A stretch of DNA of 18,308 nt from CAZPAH01 sp964584495 (GTDB lineage: Bacteria; Krumholzibacteriota; Krumholzibacteriia; Krumholzibacteriales; Krumholzibacteriaceae): contig CAZPAH010000054.1 in the NCBI GenBank assembly GCA_964584495.1, positions 1-18,308 of the forward strand. Reading direction: 5' to 3'. Made by a program: the position numbers and the translations under genes. Every line of letters begins with the position of its first letter. Within the stretch, counting starts at the first letter, position 1. The notes under the pieces are model-generated. The model made no database searches and was not told the origin of the DNA. It saw only the letters and a list, made by a program, of their open reading frames with translations. Below are positions 1 through 6,342 of the stretch, one piece after another.

Positions 1-151
1 GCCCGCCCGGTCCATGTATGCAGATGACCTGCGGAGTTATGCCGTGACGGGGCAGTCCCAGGGCGAGGGCCCGGACTATCTTCTCCGCCCCTCCTGTGAC
101 GAGCGTCGAAGCCAGGATGAAAAGAGAGAACTCTGTCGAGGGAGGTACCAT
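1..151 (-). CDS. Glycosyltransferase family 4, N-terminal fragment (runs off left edge)
   Basis: Reading leftwards from an ATG at 149-151 there are 50 open codons to the window edge. They contain the segment FILASTLVTGGAEKIVRALA (about residues 11-30), and the protein continues as GLPRHGITPQVICIHG. The G-G-A-E turn followed by an amphipathic helix and a beta-strand is the usual start of a GT-B fold GT4 (group 1) glycosyltransferase, where this glycine-rich loop contacts the acceptor or donor. AAGG lies 8 bases before the ATG, and the start is 11 bases after the acyltransferase stop, so it is the next gene of the same operon. Its likely role is adding a sugar to the lipid-linked glycan begun by the initiating transferase upstream. 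Donor, acceptor and full length cannot be seen. The reading frame is open a few codons upstream of this ATG, so a slightly earlier start is possible. Confidence 0.72.
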   Translation of the reverse strand, partial: MVPPSTEFSLFILASTLVTGGAEKIVRALALGLPRHGITPQVICIHGPGG

Positions 152-162
152 ATCGAAGGCCT

Positions 163-801
163 TTAGAGGTACGGTGCTTCCCTGCGTCCCTGCTTGCATT
201 TCAGATCGGTCAGTTTTGCATGAACACGCGCGGGGTTTCCGTATGCCAGGACGCCCGGCGGAAGATCCTTTGTAACAACCGAACCGCTGCCTACCAGCGT
301 TTTCTCGCCAATCGTCACGTAGGGAACAACGGTGACATTTACGCCGATTCGGCACCCTTTCTTGAATATTGGCCCCTTCATACATTCCCCCGAATCGGGG
401 CATCCGGGGTGAATATCGTTAGCTATCGTCACGCCCGGGGCCATGAAGACGTCGTCCTCTATAACGGTGAACTGAGCGATATAAATATTACAGTGAATCT
501 TTACGTTATTGCCTATCCGGCAACCGTAATCGACAACGGAGTTGTTCCATATGGAGAAATGATCTCCGATCTCGTTCTGCTCCCGGATCACCACGTTGTG
601 GCCGGTCTCGAAGGACATTCCGATCGTCGATCCGGCATAGATGACGCTTCCGCTTCTTATACGGGCGCCGCCGCCGATCTCGAGCTCTTCACCGACCCCC
701 CGCCGGGGAGACAGATAACCCACTATCGCCCCCGGATCGACGACAGCGTCCGGGCCGAGGCGTACTTTACCCAATTTCAACGGGTTGTTTTGCACTGTCA
801 C
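163..801 (-). CDS. Left-handed beta-helix N-acyltransferase (WbpD/WlbB-like, NDP-aminosugar acetylation)
   Basis: The 212-residue protein is almost entirely hexapeptide repeats (I-G-x-x-x-x periodicity from about residue 15 to 190), the signature of acetyl-CoA-dependent LbH acyltransferases. The conserved block VKIHCNIYIAQFTVIEDDVF, followed by MAPGVTIANDIHP, matches the active-site layout of sugar-nucleotide N-acetyltransferases, and the C-terminal GNPARV is typical of the fold. I chose the GTG at 799-801, preceded by GGA 6 bases upstream. A second in-frame GTG at 793-795, with GGAAG 5 bases upstream, is about equally good. The longer open frame reaching back to 960 overlaps the dehydrogenase gene by 145 bases and its extra N-terminus is arginine-rich and family-unlike, so I reject it. 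It follows the Gfo/Idh/MocA gene by 14 bases. With the DegT aminotransferase this fits acetylation of a newly made amino group on an NDP-sugar. The exact sugar is inference. Confidence 0.85.
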   Translation of the reverse strand: MTVQNNPLKLGKVRLGPDAVVDPGAIVGYLSPRRGVGEELEIGGGARIRSGSVIYAGSTIGMSFETGHNVVIREQNEIGDHFSIWNNSVVDYGCRIGNNVKIHCNIYIAQFTVIEDDVFMAPGVTIANDIHPGCPDSGECMKGPIFKKGCRIGVNVTVVPYVTIGEKTLVGSGSVVTKDLPPGVLAYGNPARVHAKLTDLKCKQGRREAPYL

Positions 802-815
802 ACTTCCAATCCAGG

Positions 816-1832
816 TTAGTCCGGGTAGACGATCTCTATCTCGGTTCCGTTCGCGGCCATCGACCTGTCGACGGCGTCCAGAACGAGCAGCACCTCGAGA
901 CCATGAAGCCCGCTGCTCCGCGGAACTCCCCCGCCGATGCAATCGATGAAATGCTGGCACTCTATTTTGAGCGGTTCCGAATCATCCAGCTTCGGTATGG
1001 AGATATCGCCATATCTGTATGAAAGCTGGAATTCTCCGAATGTATCGTAATGCGGAATCACATCGACACCTTTGTCATAGATCCTGATTTTCTCGAGACT
1101 GGATATATCGTCGTAAACAAGCATCTTCTTGCTACCGACCACGGTCGTTTTTCTAATCTTGTTAGGATTCAGCCATGAAACCTGGAGGTTGGCGAGGATC
1201 GAGCCCGGGTAACGCATCGTAACGAAAGCGACGTCGTTGATCTCCGGCTGAATGTACGAATGTCCGACCGCCGAAACCGCCACCGGCCTGGAATTTAGAA
1301 TGTAATTCATGATCGAAACATCGTGGGGAGCGAGGTCCCATACCACATTGATATCTTCCTGGAAGAGCCCGAGGTTGACCCGGGATGTCGATATGTAGTA
1401 GATATCGCCGAGCTCGCCCGTCGTTATAAGACTCTTGACCTTGTTCACGGCGGCCGTGTAGACAAAGGTGTGCCCCACCATCAGCGTCAATTTCCTGGCA
1501 TCGGCCAGATCCACCAGTTCGATCCCCTCATCGACCGATTGCGTCAGCGGTTTCTCGCAAAAAACATGTTTACCGGCTTCGAGCGCCTCGACGGCGAGCT
1601 TGTAGTGGCTCGATACGGGAGTGGCGATCACGACCGCATCGATCTCGGGATCGTTGATTATCTCCGTGTAATCGGTTGTCGTCGCCAGCGACGGATACAA
1701 CCGTTTCATATGATCGAGCCTCTCCTTCTTGAGATCGGCGCAGATCTTGACCTTGGCATCATTGAGGTTGATGAAATTCCTTATCAGGTTGGGCCCCCAG
1801 TACCCGCAACCGATTACTCCGACTGTAAGCAA
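816..1832 (-). CDS. Gfo/Idh/MocA-family NAD(P)-dependent sugar dehydrogenase
   Basis: The protein has 338 residues, the normal length for the family. An N-terminal Rossmann fold opens with VGVIGCGYWGPN (residues 4-15). The family hallmark CEKPLT is at 92-97, with Lys94 expected to act in hydride transfer. W-D-L-A-P-H-D at 165-171 supplies the Asp166 and His170 of the D-x-x-x-H catalytic motif in the C-terminal alpha/beta domain. The start is a TTG at 1830-1832 with GGAGG 4 bases upstream. No ATG or GTG competes near the conserved start of the fold. It lies 15 bases after the initiating transferase and 14 bases before the acyltransferase. With the DegT enzyme, the likely role is oxidising a ring hydroxyl (C3 in the WbpB/WlbA pathway) to a ketone before transamination. 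Its N-terminus is not closely WbpB-like in sequence, so the substrate is unproven. Confidence 0.88.
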   Translation of the reverse strand: MLTVGVIGCGYWGPNLIRNFINLNDAKVKICADLKKERLDHMKRLYPSLATTTDYTEIINDPEIDAVVIATPVSSHYKLAVEALEAGKHVFCEKPLTQSVDEGIELVDLADARKLTLMVGHTFVYTAAVNKVKSLITTGELGDIYYISTSRVNLGLFQEDINVVWDLAPHDVSIMNYILNSRPVAVSAVGHSYIQPEINDVAFVTMRYPGSILANLQVSWLNPNKIRKTTVVGSKKMLVYDDISSLEKIRIYDKGVDVIPHYDTFGEFQLSYRYGDISIPKLDDSEPLKIECQHFIDCIGGGVPRSSGLHGLEVLLVLDAVDRSMAANGTEIEIVYPD

Positions 1833-1847
1833 GCTGCCTCCGTCCTG

Positions 1848-2585
1848 TTAATAGCCCCCGGTCCCGGCCAACATGACAGGCACCGTTCTCAACATGATCT
1901 TGAAATCGAGAAGCAGGGACCAGTGCTCGATGTAATAGAGATCGAGCATGACCATTTCGTGAAAAGGAACACTGCTTCTTCCGTTCACCTGCCATAACCC
2001 GGTCAGGCCGGGTCTCACCTTCAACCTGTACTTGTGCCACTCGTCGTAATGCTCGTACTCGTACTTCAGGGGCGGTCTCGGTCCGACAAGCGTCATCTCG
2101 CCCTTGAGGATATTGATGAATTGCGGCAGCTCGTCCAGGCTGGTCTTGCGCAGGAAACTGCCCACCGCGGTTATCCGCGGATCACGGACTATCTTATATA
2201 GATTATCGCCGCCGCCGTCAAGACCGGATTGATCCATTTGGCCTTTAATGAAATTTTTTGTGAATTCACGGTGAAGGGTATCGTCGCAGTCCTGTTTCAT
2301 CGTGCGGAACTTGAAAAGGGCAAAAGGGGTCCCCTGCTCCCCTATACGCTCCTGTTTAAAGAATACGGGTCCCCTGGAGGTTATCTTGATCAGCACGGTA
2401 ATAGCGAGAAAGAAGGGAAATCCCAGAATAAGAACCGTCAGAGATGCCAATACATCGATGAAACGCTTGATGAATCTCTCGAACCAGTTCCTGTCGCGCA
2501 CGGAAAAGCCGGCGTCGGTTCCAAGACGTTCCGTCAGTTGCTGAACGTTATTTGCGTTGTCCAGGGCTAGCGAATACTTTCTCAT
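1848..2585 (-). CDS. Initiating polyprenyl-phosphate phosphoglycosyltransferase (WcaJ/PglC-type sugar transferase)
   Basis: This 245-residue monotopic phosphoglycosyltransferase carries the whole family core: a basic entry (FIKRFID, 38-44), one hydrophobic re-entrant segment (about 45-67), GPVFFKQERIG (72-82), KFRTM (92-96), the catalytic Asp-Glu dyad in TSLDELPQ (148-155), GPRP (168-171) and RPGLTGLWQVNGR (191-203). Such enzymes move a phosphosugar from an NDP-sugar to undecaprenyl phosphate on the cytoplasmic face and begin the glycan repeat unit. It has only about 38 residues before the core, so it lacks the four-helix and CoA-binding-like domains of full-length WbaP/WcaJ. An in-frame TAA shortly upstream fixes the ATG at 2583-2585 as the earliest start. 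It sits 74 bases after the aminotransferase and just before the dehydrogenase, suggesting the dehydrogenase/aminotransferase/acetyltransferase product is its substrate. That link is inference. Confidence 0.92.
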   Translation of the reverse strand: MRKYSLALDNANNVQQLTERLGTDAGFSVRDRNWFERFIKRFIDVLASLTVLILGFPFFLAITVLIKITSRGPVFFKQERIGEQGTPFALFKFRTMKQDCDDTLHREFTKNFIKGQMDQSGLDGGGDNLYKIVRDPRITAVGSFLRKTSLDELPQFINILKGEMTLVGPRPPLKYEYEHYDEWHKYRLKVRPGLTGLWQVNGRSSVPFHEMVMLDLYYIEHWSLLLDFKIMLRTVPVMLAGTGGY

Positions 2586-2659
2586 AGCAGTCCCGCCTTA
2601 AGGACCCAGTCATTTTATGTCATTAACGTATAACCTATACCCCCTCCTTTTTTTAATGA

Positions 2660-3772
2660 TTAGGTCGCAACCGCCTTTAGCAAGACATCGCATACGGTGT
2701 CGACCTGGGCCGGCTCCAGTTCCGGAAACATCGGCAGTGTAATGCTCGTTCGCATCAACTTCTCCGATACGGGGAACTCTCCTTCCCTGTACCCGAGGTT
2801 TTTGAAAGCGGGCTGCAGATGAATCGGCACCGGATAATGCTGCCCGTATCCTATCTCCGCTCCTTCGAGCGCCTTGCATACCTTGGCCTTGTCGGAAGAC
2901 CCCAGCGCGAAGAGATGATAGACCGGCGTGCAATCGGGATGCACCGCCGCCATCCAGTAATCGGTCCCCTTCAACCGATCACGGTAGCGCCCGGCCAGCT
3001 CCCTACGTTTTTCATTCCACCGATCCAGGTGCTTGAGCTTCACTCCTAGGATCGCCGCCTGGATACTGTGAAGACGGTGGTTGTATCCCAGCTCGGAGTG
3101 CTCGTTTTTGATGACTTGGCCGTGATGCCTTATCCCTTTGATCATCCTTATCAAATCGGCGTTATCGCTCGTCACCGCTCCGCCCTCGCCGAAGGATCCC
3201 AGGTTCTTGCTCGGATAGAAGGAGAAAGCTCCGGCATCCCCGAGTGAACCTGCTTTTTTCCCTTTATACGTGGCGCCATGGGCCTGGCAGGCATCCTCTA
3301 TAACTATGAGATTATGTTTCCCGGCTATTTTCATGATCGGGTCCATATCGCAACACTGGCCGAACAGATGAACCGGTATAATCGCCTTCGTCTTTTCAGT
3401 GATGGCCGCCTCGAGTTTAGAAGGATCCATAAGTGCAGTATCGGCAAGCACATCCACAATAACAGGAGTGGCCCCGATTATAGCGATGGCTTCCACCGTA
3501 GCTATAAACGTATTGGGCACGGTGATAACCTCGTCACCGGGTCCGATCCCGTAACCGAGCATCGCGAGCTGAAGGGCTGCCGTGCCGCTGCTTATTCCCG
3601 CACAATGCTTTGTACTACAATAAGTTGCAAATTGTGTCTCGAACTTTTCCAAGCCGGGGCCGAGAACGAATGCCGTATTATCGATCACTTCGGCGATAAC
3701 CTTATCCAATTCGGGCCTTATCGCAACCGTCTGCTTGCTGAGATTGAAGAACGGAATCTTGCTCATACTCAT
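2660..3772 (-). CDS. DegT/DnrJ/EryC1 PLP-dependent NDP-sugar aminotransferase
   Basis: The 370-residue fold-type I aminotransferase shows the family landmarks: SSGTAALQLA (61-70) for phosphate binding, GPGDEVITVPNTFIAT (77-92), IEDACQAHGA (158-167) with Asp160 facing the PLP ring nitrogen, and SFYPSKNLGSFGEGGA (184-199), in which Lys189 is the expected Schiff-base lysine. It should convert a keto NDP-sugar to an amino sugar using glutamate. It is the first gene of the leftward operon, about 40 bases from a strong promoter. The ATG at 3770-3772 sits only 4 bases from GGGAG, while the ATG at 3764-3766 sits 10 bases away, so translation may begin at either. With the Gfo/Idh/MocA enzyme and the acyltransferase, a WbpE/WlbC-like 3-amination is plausible. 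A 4-amination (PglE-like) cannot be excluded. Confidence 0.92.
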   Translation of the reverse strand: MSMSKIPFFNLSKQTVAIRPELDKVIAEVIDNTAFVLGPGLEKFETQFATYCSTKHCAGISSGTAALQLAMLGYGIGPGDEVITVPNTFIATVEAIAIIGATPVIVDVLADTALMDPSKLEAAITEKTKAIIPVHLFGQCCDMDPIMKIAGKHNLIVIEDACQAHGATYKGKKAGSLGDAGAFSFYPSKNLGSFGEGGAVTSDNADLIRMIKGIRHHGQVIKNEHSELGYNHRLHSIQAAILGVKLKHLDRWNEKRRELAGRYRDRLKGTDYWMAAVHPDCTPVYHLFALGSSDKAKVCKALEGAEIGYGQHYPVPIHLQPAFKNLGYREGEFPVSEKLMRTSITLPMFPELEPAQVDTVCDVLLKAVAT

Positions 3773-3810
3773 GCGACTCCCACGTTGTTTATTTCATACC
3801 CTAACCCAAG

Positions 3811-3826
3811 TCTCCAAATTATAGCA
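3811..3826 (-). promoter_or_regulatory. Leftward sigma-70-type promoter with extended -10 (aminotransferase operon)
   Basis: On the minus strand a perfect TATAAT (3818-3823) is preceded by TGC, giving the extended -10 TGcTATAAT. The -35 region 17 bases further upstream (TAGTAA) is poor, as is common for extended -10 promoters. Transcription would start near 3811 and leave a leader of about 40 bases before the aminotransferase ATG. The surrounding DNA is the most A+T-rich in the window. Confidence 0.7.
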
Positions 3827-3845
3827 TTTTTAAAGGATTTTTACT

Positions 3846-3863
3846 ACCCTCTATTTTCAGGGT
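3846..3863. repeat. Short inverted repeat between divergent promoters (possible operator)
   Basis: ACCCT and AGGGT arms (3846-3850 and 3859-3863) flank 8 bases. The element lies just upstream of the leftward -10 and about 24 bases before the rightward -35, where a shared regulator could act on both promoters. The arms are only 5 bases long, so chance is possible. Confidence 0.3.
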
Positions 3864-3887
3864 TTACGATCAAGCGTTTAGACCGCC

Positions 3888-3916
3888 TTGACAAGAGTAG
3901 GAGTTACTATTACAGT
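3888..3916 (+). promoter_or_regulatory. Rightward sigma-70-type promoter (rmlC-rmlD pair)
   Basis: A perfect -35 TTGACA (3888-3893) is followed after exactly 17 bases by TACAGT (3911-3916), a 4/6 match to TATAAT. Transcription would begin near 3923, giving a leader of about 40 bases before the RmlC start at 3963. It is divergent from the aminotransferase promoter. Confidence 0.7.
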
Positions 3917-3949
3917 GCTCGATGAAGGATCCCTGGTATTATTGAAATC

Positions 3950-3954
3950 GGAGG
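3950..3954 (+). promoter_or_regulatory. Ribosome binding site that fixes the rmlC-like start
   Basis: GGAGG lies 8 bases before the ATG at 3963. The reading frame stays open upstream to a possible ATG at 3888, but that codon position overlaps the -35 box and has no Shine-Dalgarno, so 3963 is the start. Confidence 0.8.
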
Positions 3955-3962
3955 ATATTCTG

Positions 3963-4418
3963 ATGATCGACGGTGTAAGTGTCAAAAAACTCAAGGTAAT
4001 TCCCGATGAACGGGGGCGTCTCATGGAAATCGTCAGGTCGGACGACGACGGGTTCGCCGGCTTCGGGCAGGTCTACATGACGACATGTTATCCCGGTGTG
4101 GTCAAGGGCTGGCACTACCACGGGAAACAGTACGATTACATGACGGCGATAGCGGGAATGCTCAAAATAGTGCTTTACGACAACAGGGACTCTTCCCTCA
4201 CCCGGGGAGAGGTAAACGAGTTCTTCGCCGGGGAACATAACCCTATACGGATAACGATACCGCCGGGCGTATGCCACGGATTCAAATCGATCGGTACAAC
4301 GGAGGCGGTGGTCATAAATACCGTCAGCGAACCTTACAAACACGACGATCCCGACGAATTCAGGATCGATCCCCACGAGAACGATATCCCCTACGACTGG
4401 GATCGCAGGGACGGTTGA
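3963..4418 (+). CDS. rfbC: RmlC-like dTDP-4-dehydrorhamnose 3,5-epimerase family protein
   Basis: The 151-residue cupin protein reads VIPDERGRLMEIVR (12-25), then VVKGWHYHGKQYDY (46-59) where RmlC has its RGLHxQ motif, so His51 aligns with the catalytic base. It continues with KIVLYDNRDSSLTRGE (68-83), ITIPPGVCHGFKS (97-109) and a closing DIPYDW (141-146). These follow the strand order of the RmlC family, which epimerises dTDP-4-keto-6-deoxyglucose at C3 and C5. It is clearly shorter than the usual RmlC of about 180 residues and replaces the canonical Q-x-K segment after the histidine, so it belongs to a divergent subgroup. Double epimerisation, single epimerisation and isomerisation are all possible. 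It is transcribed from the TTGACA promoter and precedes the RmlD-like gene by 20 bases. Confidence 0.82.
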   Translation: MIDGVSVKKLKVIPDERGRLMEIVRSDDDGFAGFGQVYMTTCYPGVVKGWHYHGKQYDYMTAIAGMLKIVLYDNRDSSLTRGEVNEFFAGEHNPIRITIPPGVCHGFKSIGTTEAVVINTVSEPYKHDDPDEFRIDPHENDIPYDWDRRDG

Positions 4419-4438
4419 ACCTTGAATGAGGAATCGAA

Positions 4439-5293
4439 ATGAGCCGTGTCTATGTAACGGGTGCCGAGGGCATGCTCGGCAAAGCCCTCGTTCCCCTTTT
4501 CAGGAAGCACTACGAGGTCAGGGGAAGCGATCTTCCGCTGTGCGATATCCGGGATCCCGAACAGATCATGAGGGATATCACCGATTTCTCGCCGGAGTAC
4601 GTGATACACCTAGCTTCGATGACCGATGTGGACGGATGCGAGCTGCACCCCGAGGAGGCCCGCAGGACGAACGTCGACGGAACGAGAAATGTCGCTCTCG
4701 CCGCCAGGGAGTGCGGGGCCGTCATGGTCTATATCAGCACCGGGATGATCTACAGGGGCGATAAGAAGTCTCCCTACGTGGAAACCGATCCGCCGAATCC
4801 GGTCAATATTTACGGGAAGACGAAGTTCCAGGGGGAGCACGCGATGCGGGAGATCCTCTCGAACTTTTTCATCTTCAATACCTGCTGGGTCTTCGGCGGA
4901 GGCAGGGACGACAAGAAATTCGTTCCTAAAATCATCGAGCTGGCCCGTAACAACCGGGAATTGAAGGTTGTCGACGACAAGTTCGGCTCTCCGACCTACA
5001 CCGTGGATCTTGCAGGGGCGATTCTCGATTTCATGGAATCCGAGATGTTCGGACGGTATCACTGTGTCAACAAGGGATGCGTCAACAGGTACCAGCTGGC
5101 CTCCAAGATCCTCGAAGTCGCCGGAATCGATACCTGCCGCTTGATCCCGGTTTCATCCGACGAATTTCCACTGCCGGCGCCGAGGCCCAGGATGGAAGCG
5201 ATGGTCAACCACAAGTTCGAGCTGATCGGCCTGGACCCGATGAGAAACTGGGATGAAGCGATCGGCGAATATGTCAAAACTTTAATAAGATGA
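4439..5293 (+). CDS. rfbD: dTDP-4-dehydrorhamnose reductase-like SDR (RmlD family)
   Basis: The 284-residue extended short-chain dehydrogenase begins YVTGAEGMLGKAL (5-17), a NAD(P)-binding glycine motif. It shows short DLPLCDIRDPEQI spacing, YISTGMIYRG (98-107) with the catalytic Ser/Thr, and YGKTKFQGE (125-133), where Tyr125 and Lys129 form the YxxxK pair. The C-terminal APRPRM block is typical of RmlD. The family reduces the 4-keto group of dTDP-4-keto-L-rhamnose to give dTDP-L-rhamnose. GAGG lies 8 bases before the ATG, 20 bases after the RmlC-like stop, so the two are co-translated and probably sequential enzymes. RmlD usually reads STDYVFDG where this protein has STGMIYRG, so a related 4-keto sugar is possible. 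The gene ends 12 bases from the converging rmlA. Confidence 0.85.
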   Translation: MSRVYVTGAEGMLGKALVPLFRKHYEVRGSDLPLCDIRDPEQIMRDITDFSPEYVIHLASMTDVDGCELHPEEARRTNVDGTRNVALAARECGAVMVYISTGMIYRGDKKSPYVETDPPNPVNIYGKTKFQGEHAMREILSNFFIFNTCWVFGGGRDDKKFVPKIIELARNNRELKVVDDKFGSPTYTVDLAGAILDFMESEMFGRYHCVNKGCVNRYQLASKILEVAGIDTCRLIPVSSDEFPLPAPRPRMEAMVNHKFELIGLDPMRNWDEAIGEYVKTLIR

Positions 5294-5305
5294 TCCCCGC
5301 GGCGC

Positions 5306-6037
5306 TCAATCGATATTGTTGGCTCCAGTCTCGGAGACGAGGTTGCTCGCCCTTAAAAGCGATTCGAAGGTCCCTGCGTCGGTCCACCATCCTTCGAGAA
5401 TATCCCAGGTTAGCTCGCCCTTCTCAATATAGGCGTTGTTGACGTCCGTAATCTCCAACTCGCCCCGGTTGGAGGGTTTGAGCGTCTTTATTATCTCGAA
5501 GACGGTATTGTCGTACATATAGATCCCCGTCACGGCGTAGACCGACTTGGGATCGGAGGGCTTTTCCTCAATCCTAACCACCCTGTCCCCCTCCAGAATC
5601 GGCACTCCGAATCTCGTTGGATCGGGGACCTCCTTGAGAAGTATCTTCGCCCCCGAGCTCTGCTTTTTGAAAGATTCGACGGCTTTTATAAAGTTCTTCT
5701 CGATGATGTTGTCCCCAAGAACGACACAGATCCTCTCGCCGGCCGCGAAATACTCGGCCAGCTTGAGCGCTTCGGCGATGCCTCCCTCGCCCTCCTGATA
5801 GGTGTAGTTGATATGCTCGAGGCCGAAATCGCGTCCGTTTCCGAGGAGCCTCAGAAAGTCGCCGGCGTTGTTGCCGCCGGTGACGATCAGTATATCCCTC
5901 AAACCGGCGTTGATGAGGGCCTGTATCGGGTAGAATATCATCGGCTTGTCATGTACCGGTAGAAGGTGCTTATTCGTTATCTTCGTAAGGGGAAGAAGCC
6001 TCGATCCGAGTCCCCCCGCTAGTATGATCCCTTTCAT
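5306..6037 (-). CDS. rfbA: Glucose-1-phosphate thymidylyltransferase, short form (RmlA-like)
   Basis: The 243-residue nucleotidyltransferase opens MKGIILAGGLGSRLLPLT, the nucleotide-binding signature of sugar-1-phosphate nucleotidylyltransferases, followed by NKHLLPV with the phosphate-contacting lysine. VVLGDNII (104-111) gives the metal-binding aspartate. EKPSDPKS (about 157-164), VTGIYMYD and WWTDAGTFES (about 216-225) are RmlA-family blocks. The reaction is glucose-1-phosphate plus dTTP to dTDP-glucose, the first step towards dTDP-rhamnose. It lacks the C-terminal tail of the usual 290-residue enzymes and resembles the short archaeal and thermophile type. GGAGAGGAG precedes the ATG. It is transcribed alone from a TATAAT promoter at 6078-6106, opposite in strand to rmlC-rmlD. 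UTP use is not excluded. Confidence 0.9.
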   Translation of the reverse strand: MKGIILAGGLGSRLLPLTKITNKHLLPVHDKPMIFYPIQALINAGLRDILIVTGGNNAGDFLRLLGNGRDFGLEHINYTYQEGEGGIAEALKLAEYFAAGERICVVLGDNIIEKNFIKAVESFKKQSSGAKILLKEVPDPTRFGVPILEGDRVVRIEEKPSDPKSVYAVTGIYMYDNTVFEIIKTLKPSNRGELEITDVNNAYIEKGELTWDILEGWWTDAGTFESLLRASNLVSETGANNID

Positions 6038-6077
6038 TGCGCTCCTCTCCTTTTATTATTCGGCCTTGAGAAACTAC

Positions 6078-6106
6078 ATTATACCGGTCCGGCCGGTCAA
6101 GCTCAA
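6078..6106 (-). promoter_or_regulatory. Leftward sigma-70-type promoter of rmlA
   Basis: On the minus strand TTGAGC (6101-6106) is followed after 17 bases by a perfect TATAAT (6078-6083). Transcription would start near 6071, about 33 bases before the rmlA ATG. The spacer contains two copies of GACCGG. Confidence 0.7.
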
Positions 6107-6147
6107 GTGATGAAGCATCGATCTTTCACGGCCGACCGGGGGACCGG
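6084..6147. repeat. Four GACCGG hexamers as two inverted pairs (candidate operator)
   Basis: CCGGTC occurs at 6084-6089 and 6093-6098, and its reverse complement GACCGG at 6134-6139 and 6142-6147. Within each pair the copies start 9 and 8 bases apart, and the pairs face each other across 35 bases. The first pair lies inside the -10/-35 spacer of the rmlA promoter. This looks like binding sites for a dimeric or looping regulator, though a short G+C-rich word can recur by chance. Confidence 0.4.
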
Positions 6148-6308
6148 GCAAATAATCCTTGATGAAAATCCCTGTATCCAATAGGATGGAAAGGTGGTGG
6201 AACGGTAATCGAGTGAAACCGACCGCCTCTTTGGTGCCGCTTTTCGTTGTTTCCCTGTCGCCGGGATCTTCCGCCCGGACCCGGGGCCGTCGGGATTCGG
6301 GCCGCCGA

Positions 6309-6314
6309 TAAAAT
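6309..6314 (+). promoter_or_regulatory. Possible -10 box for the trehalose operon
   Basis: TAAAAT matches five of six positions of TATAAT and lies about 30 bases before the DUF5752-like start. No good -35 sits 16-18 bases upstream (the region is G+C-rich), so the promoter may be activator-dependent, use another sigma factor, or be elsewhere. Confidence 0.3.
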
Positions 6315-6342
6315 ACTTTCTCCGTCTTATTGGAGACGACGC

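Larger units (their letters stand above)
6038..6342. other. Divergent intergenic region between rmlA and the trehalose operon
   Basis: These 305 bases hold no gene I can support; the open frames crossing them are G+C-rich with no recognisable domain. The left third contains the leftward rmlA promoter and an array of GACCGG hexamers. The middle (about 6150-6240) shows nothing clear. The right third (6255-6305) is rich in C/G with several short self-complementary CCGGG/CCCGG runs that could fold in a leader transcript. A TAAAAT (6309-6314) and GGAG (6332-6335) lie just before the DUF5752-like start. Confidence 0.6.

Noticed and set aside
220..819. Open frame of 199 codons on the plus strand opposite the acyltransferase
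   Set aside because: It mirrors the hexapeptide-repeat gene on the other strand, has no recognisable domain and no Shine-Dalgarno, and the opposite strand has clear family motifs.
1323..1997. Open frame of 224 codons on the plus strand opposite the dehydrogenase and sugar transferase
   Set aside because: It spans the ends of two well-supported genes on the other strand and encodes no known motif.
3278..3925. Open frame of 215 codons on the plus strand over the aminotransferase and its promoter
   Set aside because: It runs through the divergent promoter region and opposes a clear DegT enzyme; its protein sequence looks random.
5294..5305. Possible terminator between rmlD and rmlA (CCGCGG palindrome)
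   Set aside because: The palindrome is only six bases and has no T-run on either strand.
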